Assembly: GCA_025617745.1 (NCBI GenBank)
Contig: CM046853.1
Coordinates: 8,448,974 to 8,512,973 of the forward strand
Origin: Heliocidaris erythrogramma
Lineage: Eukaryota; Echinodermata; Echinoidea; Camarodonta; Echinometridae
DNA length: 64,000 nt
Reading direction: 5' to 3'
Below the pieces are notes generated by a model. That model was not told where the DNA came from, made no database searches, and saw only the letters and a list, made by a program, of their open reading frames with translations. This document shows positions 52,301-61,300 of this stretch, one piece after another (position 1 is the first letter of the stretch; each line of letters begins with the position of its first letter). A program made the position numbers and the translations under genes.

Positions 52301-55300
52301 AATGGGTTTTTTTTACCTTTTTTTACCTTTGTTATCACCATATTTCACCTATTTTGTATTCATAACTAGGAGGAGATAAAGTGATCAGACTTCTGGGTTA
52401 TAAGGTATAAGGTCAAATGTCAAAGAGGTAAATTAACATGTAATTAGAGGCTTTTTATTCTGGTTATCACAATATTTCAAGAACAGCTTGAGCCATCAAC
52501 TGAATTTAGGCAGAGGCATATAGGGGACGCAGTCGCATTCATCATGTTTTTTCACTAAAAGATTCCTGATATGATGTCGATATTGATTGATCAAGATAAT
52601 TATGTCACTTCACAAAAGAAAAATTTGGCTAGAAAATTTCTTTTCTTTTATAGGAAACCAATCTGTTGAAAATTCTCAAATGTTGGAAATGTTTATTGAT
52701 AAAATCGTTTTGGTTTCAAGATAATCATATATTTGTGACTTAATTATGGAATGAGTTAAATCATAAATCAGGCTCCAGAATGATTGTATTTTGATATTGC
52801 TACGATGATAGTTAACAAACAATGTGCATTTACTATTTTATCTAGATTTAGGTCAAACATCCAGTGATGGTGAAGAAGCAGCACCCACATTGTGCATAGA
52901 TGACATGAGAGGCAACAAATCTAGTATCCTATGTATTCCAGCTCTAGAATTGGTAAGGAGCATGCAAAATTATACAATTTTCTTTAAGATGTTTTCCATT
53001 ATGGTAGTTGGAGATATAGATTTTCTAAAGCAGATCATGTGATATAAGTCTTAAGTTTGCATGTCTTCTTTGAAGAGCATTTTTTATAGATCTGTTGTCT
53101 TTTGTCATAAGGTTTTTGGCCTTTGATGAAATATATATATACATGTATGGTTCATTATTAAAGGCATTCAGTAACTTTGTGGAAGCTTGATTTAATAAAT
53201 TGTTGAATTTTGATATCTGTCTTGTATAATGATGTTCAGAAGGATAAATAAATAGCCAGGCATAGAAAGGTTTTCAAATATATAATGCTATTATTAAGAT
53301 ATCTGTGACTGAATACTCATATTTACGAAAGCGTATGGCCATACGCTTTAGTCTAACACTGAGTCAATGGGGAAAATGAGTTTGGCATTTCCGGTCATTT
53401 GCATATGTTTACTTTTGTGAAGCACATGGTGATTTTGAAGTGCTTTTTTCCGCATGGGCTTCATTTTTACACCATATTACATACACTGATAGCATGTAAG
53501 GCCAGACAGCTCAGATTTTATCAAGCCTCCACAAAGTTACTGAATGCCTTTAAACAAAAACACAATTATGTCTAGCATGCCCACACCAATTTATACATAA
53601 ATTAATAAATTGAAGGTTTTCCATACAATTGTAAATAGCGACACATTTAATTGATTTAATAGATGAAGTAAAAAAAAATAAAGGTGGTGCCAGAGGCAGT
53701 ATGTTTTGGGGTTGTCCGTCCGCCCGCCTTTTCGTTCTCAAGAACCACATGAGGTATGAACTTGAAACTTGCTAATTTGTATCACCATAGGAAGATTATC
53801 TGACTAGATTTTGGGGTACCAAGGTCAAAGGTTACAGAGGTCGATTTCTGAAATTGCAGGTGATAGCCTTGTTAACGCAAAATCTAGAGAACTGTTTGAG
53901 GTATGAACTTTAAACTTGGCGCCAATATGTATCGCCATAGAAAGACCATCTTATTAGATTTTGGGGTACCTAGGTGGAAGTTCAAATGTCATAAAGGTCA
54001 ATTCTGAAATTGCAGGTGTTAGCCTTGTTAATGCTATATCTTAAGAACCATTTGATCCATTAACTTCAAACTTAGTACTAGTATGTATCACCATGGGAAC
54101 ACAATCTGATTAGATTTTGGCAAATGCAGGTCAAAGGTCACAGATGTTGATTTCTGAAAATGCAGTTGTTGGCCTCGTTAACACCATACCTCAAGAATCA
54201 TTTTAGGTATGGTCTTCAAACTTAGAGCTAATATGTATCACCACAGGAAGATGATCTGATTGGATTTTTGTTCACATTCGTCAACAGTGAGAGGTTATAG
54301 AGGTCATTTTATGTGAAATTAATGGGTTTTTTTAGCTTTGTGATAATCATATCTAAACTATTTTGTATTCATGACTAGGAGGAGATCAGACTTATGGGTT
54401 ATAAGGTGTAAGGTCAAATGTCAAAGAGGTGAATAAACATGTAATTGTAGGCTTTTCATTCTGTTTACCGGTATCACAATATTTCAAGAATAGTTTGAGC
54501 CATCAACGGAATTTAGGCAGAGGCATAAAGGAGATGCAGTATCATTCATCTTGTTTGATAATGCAATATAATATGTATGTGCGGTGAAGGGGAGAATCCC
54601 GGAGTAGAAAAAACTCTGCTACTCCATTAGTATGTTATACATGTTTTTAAATGAATAATCAATATTTGTCATACAGGCTTCTGACAGTGTGGACATTCCA
54701 AAAGACATCATATCGTTAGAACTGAGCCCCAGTGAGAGAGTTCATCTACAGAAGAAGCATGAAGAGGAAATGATGTGTGATGTTGAAGAAGGTGACTTAG
54801 ATGAGGAAGATGATGATGACAGTCTTTCTGAGAAACCAAGAGAAACCAAGAGGAAGGCATCAGAGATCAGTGAAGATGTAGCTCCTAGGAAGATGATGAG
54901 ACAGCTGGTTGGGGACGTCGCAAGGAAGAAGTTAGCATTTGTGAGGACAGCCCACCAGGAATGGCGTCAGAGCCAGGCAGATAAGCAAGCTTCAGAACTT
55001 GAGAACACTAAGGGTGGGATGCGCTCGCTCATACCAAGATTATTGGTAGACATGGATAAACAGAAGACAGATGTGGGCTCCAGTAGTTCAAAACCATCAC
55101 AGGAACCTGTCGTAAATGATTTAAGAGCAAATGCTAAACGCTGTCTTGCCTTGGACCATGATTACTTCATCCATGAGGAGGATGAAGCTCCAGAGACATT
55201 CCAAGATGAATATCAGTCTGAAACATGTCAGCTATCTCCAAGAAAAGGAGCAAAGACCCCAGAAAATACCACCCTTGTTGACAATGCATCTTCTCCATGT

Positions 55301-58300
55301 AAAGCAGCTTCTGAAAATGAAGCATGTAAGCCTGTAAAGGCTTCAGACTCTTTCTTCACTTGGTTGACCATGAGAGGCTTCCTGACCCAGGATTATTCTA
55401 AGAAGCCTCAGAACATTCATGAGGACATCGCTGTCCGTCGATGCAGTGTTCACTTGAAACCCAAAGCCTGTCTTCTTCAAATCTTGGACAAGTATTATGT
55501 GTCTTCTAAACAGGAACCTCATGAGCCAGAACAGTTGCACAACACTAAGATTCCTAATGACAGTGCTAGTCAAAGACCTGGTTCACAGTCAAGCAATTCT
55601 GCAAGTGAAGGACAATGCACTGAAGTGAATCTTAGTGGGCAAGATAGTCAGTGTATCCCAACCCCATCAAGCATAGGCTCTAGTGAGGGCAAACTCATTC
55701 CACATGAAAAGACCTCCTGCCTCTCATGGCACTTACAAAGCAAATGTAGAACTATGAGAACTATCACACCAGGACATGTGCAAAGCCTTGGAGAGTTTGT
55801 TTGTCAACCTTGTGGGCCAATCCAGGCCTTTCAAATTCCTACACCCAACAGCGATTTAAGACCAAGCTTAGAATACACCATCAGAGAGTCCTGCAGGAGT
55901 CTGGAAGATATGTGTAAAGGGTGAGTATTTCAATATGAATGGGTATTAACAAAATGAAATATATGCTGAAGAAGGCACAGAGCAGAAGAAGCTAAAGTTA
56001 AATTATGAATTAAAAAAAAAAACATTGTACAACAATTTTTTTAAATACAGTTGTCCAGTGGTCCATTTGCAGCACTAGTTGAATTCTTAATATCCAACCT
56101 GGACTATACCTAACCTTAACCATGACCCTTAACCTGCTCTAAAAAACTATTGGAATACGATTCCTGCACTTCAGTTTTTAATAACATAAAGGCTGGAACA
56201 AATGTTGTCAGAGCAAATTTAGGATCATTATGTGGACTCCCATAAAGTAATTTTAGTATTATTCATTTTAAAGACATGAATTGACTGGATTTTATCTACC
56301 AGTAAGTTTATTCATCTCTACTTTTCCTGTAGTATCTGTGAAACATGTGATGTGTAGCCATAATTTTAAAATAGCACATTTCTGTGACATTCCACTAATA
56401 TATGTGACTCCTGCTTCTCCATACAGACATAAATATAGTGAGCTCCTTAGGAACATCTACCAGCATGTCAAAACAAGGGGATCATTAGGCCTGACCTATC
56501 CCCAGCTTTTTGATGCTCTTAGACCTTACAGGCAACATACAAGGAGCAGAGTATTCAGCTGTCTGAGGATCTTAATCCAAGAACAACTGGTGAGTACTTT
56601 GAATAAAGATAACTTAGTTTAGTATGGAGAGTTCAAATGTACTGCATTCATGGACCTATCAAGATATTGCAAATCTGTTTTTTTAAGTCTGTCTTAGTTT
56701 ATCCTTTGTCCTTTGTCTTATATATGTCCTTGGACATATGCAAAGATTTTCATGATGGTTCTTATAATTTCTAATAATTCACATCTCTTGTTCACTTTAG
56801 GATCACATTTTCTGACATATTTACCATTTTTAAGCATCATTTAAATTCAGCCAGTGGCCTTTAATGTCATCAGCCATTTTAGTTTCAAGTTTGTTTTTTT
56901 GTGTTTCTTGTTTTTTTTTTACAATCCATGATTATGAAAGAACATTTGTGGAGATGACTAATGGGGTGTTGCAAGAAAGTTGCACTCAATTGCAAATTGT
57001 AAAGCCCATTCAAGAAGATGCGCTTGCAACAATGATTTTGATTGGTCAGTACCGATCAGTTGCAACTTCCAATCAATCGCAACTTTCTTGCAACACCCCA
57101 CTAGTCAAGTGGTTTCAGCACTTTACTGAGATGATCTATTTAAAGTTGCCATTATTTTTTATCCCCTCACCGACAGTTGGAGGGGATATAGCAATGCCTC
57201 CGTTCGTCCATCCATAACAAATCGGTTTCCATTTGATAACTTTAGTAATGTTGGACGGATTTTAATGAAATTTGATATGGAGGTACATGGTATCAAAATA
57301 CAGCCTAAGTTTGATTTTGGAGTATGTACGTCAAAGGTCATAGCTCATTAAATATACAAAAATCTGAAAATGTGGTTTCCGGTCGATAACTTTAGTAATG
57401 TTTGAATTTGATATGAAGCTACATGGTATCAAAATACAGTCCAAGTTCATTTTTGGGGTATTTAGGTCAAAGGTCCTAGCTCATTAAATATGCGAAAATC
57501 TGAAAATGTTGTTTCCAATCGATAACCTTTAATAATGTTTGACGGATTTTAATGAAATTTGATATAAAGATACATGGTATCAAAATACAGCCTAAGTTCG
57601 ATTTCGGAGTATGTAGGTCAAAGGTCAACGGTCACAGCTCATTAAATATGCAAAAATTGCTAATTATGTACGGTGCATGAGAAAGTTTATTTTCAGATCT
57701 TCTCATGGATCATTCCATAAAGTAGTAAACTTTCTGTACATTCCATCCCTAGGTATTAGTAACCTTCTTGCCTAGCAATATAATAGTATAGTCTAATGGA
57801 GTTAACTTGTTCTGACGTATATAGGCCATTTGTACCCGGCACGGGGATGCTACGCTTTGCGTTGCCCTTGTTGGATCTATTTTTATGCTTTTTCCTCATC
57901 TTCTTTCCTTTTATAGATCTTGGAAGTTGGAACCACTGTTGTACGTCTAGTGGCCAAGGAGTGTGCTTCTAAATGGTTACTAAAATCAGTGAAGTCAATG
58001 CCTATCATCACCCCTCCAGGGAGCATTGGTTTGATCAGTCCAACAAAGAAGGCAAAGGTGTCAGAACAATCCATTTCACAGGAAGGGGTGACAAATGGTA
58101 ATCATACGGTGAGGGATGAACTCAAGACAAGGAGAGAGGGGGAAGAGGGGACTATCCCCGCAAAGCAAATGGACCCATCCACAAACGAGAGACTACAGGA
58201 AGCTTGTATTACCAGTGGAGGAGAGAGATCTACGATTGAGAGAGACAATAAGGCGTCTAGAAAGGATGGCTCAGCTGATGTTATGGCTACAGATGAAGAT

Positions 58301-61300
58301 GTGTCAAATTTAGCATCAAGGGTGAGGGGAAAGAAGCGAAAGAAAACTGATAAGAAAGAAAGGATACAACCAGAGGTGTAAGTAAATGTAGGCTTAAAGG
58401 CTACCAATCATTAACAATATTTTGCTCTATATATTTTAGAGGTTCCATGTCGTTATACTATATTCAAATGATGGGCTTCAAATATTAATTCTTTAACCCT
58501 AATAGAGCCGGGTTATTTAGACCCATCTCACAGCCGGGGGGGGGCTGATTCCGCCCCCCCAAGATCTCGGCCGTCCAACGCGCATTCGCAACGAAAATCG
58601 GCACACACTTCGCCGACCACGTAATCTACAAAACTGTATAGTCAATTTCTCCGAAAAAATGTCACAACTAATTAATTATGCTAATTTATGCATAAAATTA
58701 ATGGTTTGCTCTAAGTAATTAAATAAAGCCCCAAAACTGCTAATTTTTTGTATATAGACTCTTTGTCAGATTCTGATCAAATAAACCAAAAAAAAAATTC
58801 TGTAAAATCCTTTTTTTCTTATGTATTTTATTGTTTTTTTAATTTCTTATATATTTCTTTGTTTTTCGACTTTTTGTTTTTTATTGTTTTTTCGATGGAA
58901 TTCGTCGGCGACACTATTTTAATCATAAACAACATAAAATTAATTGTTTTTAAACAGTAAAAGTAAAAATAATGAAACATTTATGAATTTTAGCTGGAAA
59001 CACAATTTGCATTGGATTTGTACACAAAATCACGTTTTTGAGCAATTTTGGGTCTAACATGCACTTACGAAATGTTGCGTAACTCCGGAACCGCACGCGC
59101 GGACATCACAAATTTGGTCTCAAAAGTTACGCAAGACTTGAAAGAAAAAAGTAGTGAAGCGGCGTGGTGACTGCTTTTTGCGATGCGAACATATTACGCG
59201 AAACGTCGAGGGGGGCGGAATCCGCCCCCCCCCCCCCCCCCGGTCCTATTAGGGTTAAACAGATATTGCAATTTTAATTACACTCTCTATAAGCGTAAGA
59301 GCGACTCGTGAGTAGACTACTCGATGCACCCATCTGCACACGCTAAGATATTGGCTCATGCGGAACCAAACTCGGAGTTCAGTTCTGCGCAGGCAGTTTC
59401 ATGTTATCCTTTAATTCCTTCATACTCCTATAACTGTTGACCAATAGAATGGCAGTTAAAGTTCTTTGAAATAATTTCATAATTTCTAGTTGTATACAAT
59501 TCATTTTTTCAGCTAATTGGTACACTTTGATGCAACACTAATTGAATGTTTTCAAATAAATCTATACGCAATTTTGTTATGTTTAGAGGTAATGGATAAC
59601 CCTATGTAATTGAGAAAACTGTTATATCAGAGTTCAATTTGATTATTAATTCTTTTGATCAGAAAGCTATTATAGGCACAGGGAAATGTACTTATTTAAT
59701 AAATGAAGAAGCTTAATGGGAGGAAGTTTAATTTGTAAACAAATTTTTAGGCATTACTACCAGTGTTAAAGATCGTATGCTCGATCTGTAATGAAAATCA
59801 CAAGTCAGAAAAAATTGGAACCAGCAGGATTCGAACCTTTCATCTACTGCTTGCCGGGCAGCGACTTAAGCACCAGGCTATTCTGGTTCACGGCCAAGTC
59901 ACGATGAACTGGAATCAAATACCCCAGATCCTCTTCTTTCTGACTCATTAATATTCAACGGTCTGCCGTGGACAATAGTTAGTAAATGAAGAAGCTTAAC
60001 CCTAATAGAGCCGGGTTATTTAGACCCATCTCACAGCCGGGGGGGGGGGGGGGCTGATTCCGCCCTCCCCCCCCCAAGATCTCGGCCGTCCACCGCGCAT
60101 TCGCAACGAAAATCGGCACACACGTCGCCGACCACGTAATCTACAAAACTGTATAGTCAATTTCTCCGAAAAATGTCACAACTAATTAATTATGCTAATT
60201 TATGCATAAAATTAATGGTTTGCTCTAATTAATTAAATAAAGCCCCAAAACTGCTAATTTTTTGTATAGAGACCCTTTGTCAGATTCTGATCAAATAAAC
60301 CAAAAAAAAAATTCGGTAAAATCCTTTTTTTCTTATGTATTTTATTGTTTTTTTAATTTCTTATGTATTTCTTTGTTTTTTGACTTTTTGTTTTTTATTG
60401 TTTTTTCGATGGAATTCGTCAGCGACACTATTTTAATCATAAACAACATAAACAACATAAAATTAATTGTTTTTAAACAGTAAAAGTAAAAATAATGAAA
60501 TATTTATGAATTTTAGCTCGAAACACAATTTGCATTGGATTTGTACACGAAATCACGTTTTTGAGCAATTTTGGGTCTGACATGCACTTATGAAATGTTG
60601 CGTAAATCCGGAACCGCACGCGCGGACATCACAAATTTGGTCTCAAAAGTTGCGCAAGACTTGAAAGAAAAAAGTAGTGAAGCGGCGTGGTGACTGCTTT
60701 TTGCGATGCGAACATATTACGCGAAACGTCGAGGGGGGAGCGGAATCCGCCCCCCCCCCCCCCCCCGGGCCTATTAGGGTTAAAGGGAGGAATTTTAATT
60801 TCTAAACAAATTTTTAGGCATTACTTGTGTACTTATTTAAGTATATTTAACTATAGCTGATATTTCAGTCTGCATTGATTATAGATATGATCAAAATAGA
60901 CATATATACATGTACATTCTCACCTAAGAACCATTCAGATTTATTTCCATTAATTTTAATTGAGATACAGCATGAGAAATAAAACGTTGATAAAATATAA
61001 CAAGGCCATCATCTGGATAACCTGTGATTATTTTGTTCGGGAATTTCCAAAATGTTTTTATATGCATTGTAATGTAAATTTGTGCACAATTCAATCACTT
61101 TCATCTTCCATTGACAATATTAATGAATGCACTGAAATATCTTGTTTCAATCAGGAGGTATGAACCAGTGACCATTCTAAGCCATCCATGGACAAACATT
61201 GATGGATCAGTCTCCATCAAGTCTCTCACTTTGTTTGTAAGCAGCTTTGGATTACTGGTCATCTCTAAGCCAGGTATCAGAGAGAGTGATATCTTCCATC

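Noticed and set aside
27944-60483. 70-residue Phe-rich frame repeated in all three T1 MITEs
   Set aside because: It is the translation of A/T runs (TTTTT, TTTTGTT); its conservation reflects the recent origin of the copies.
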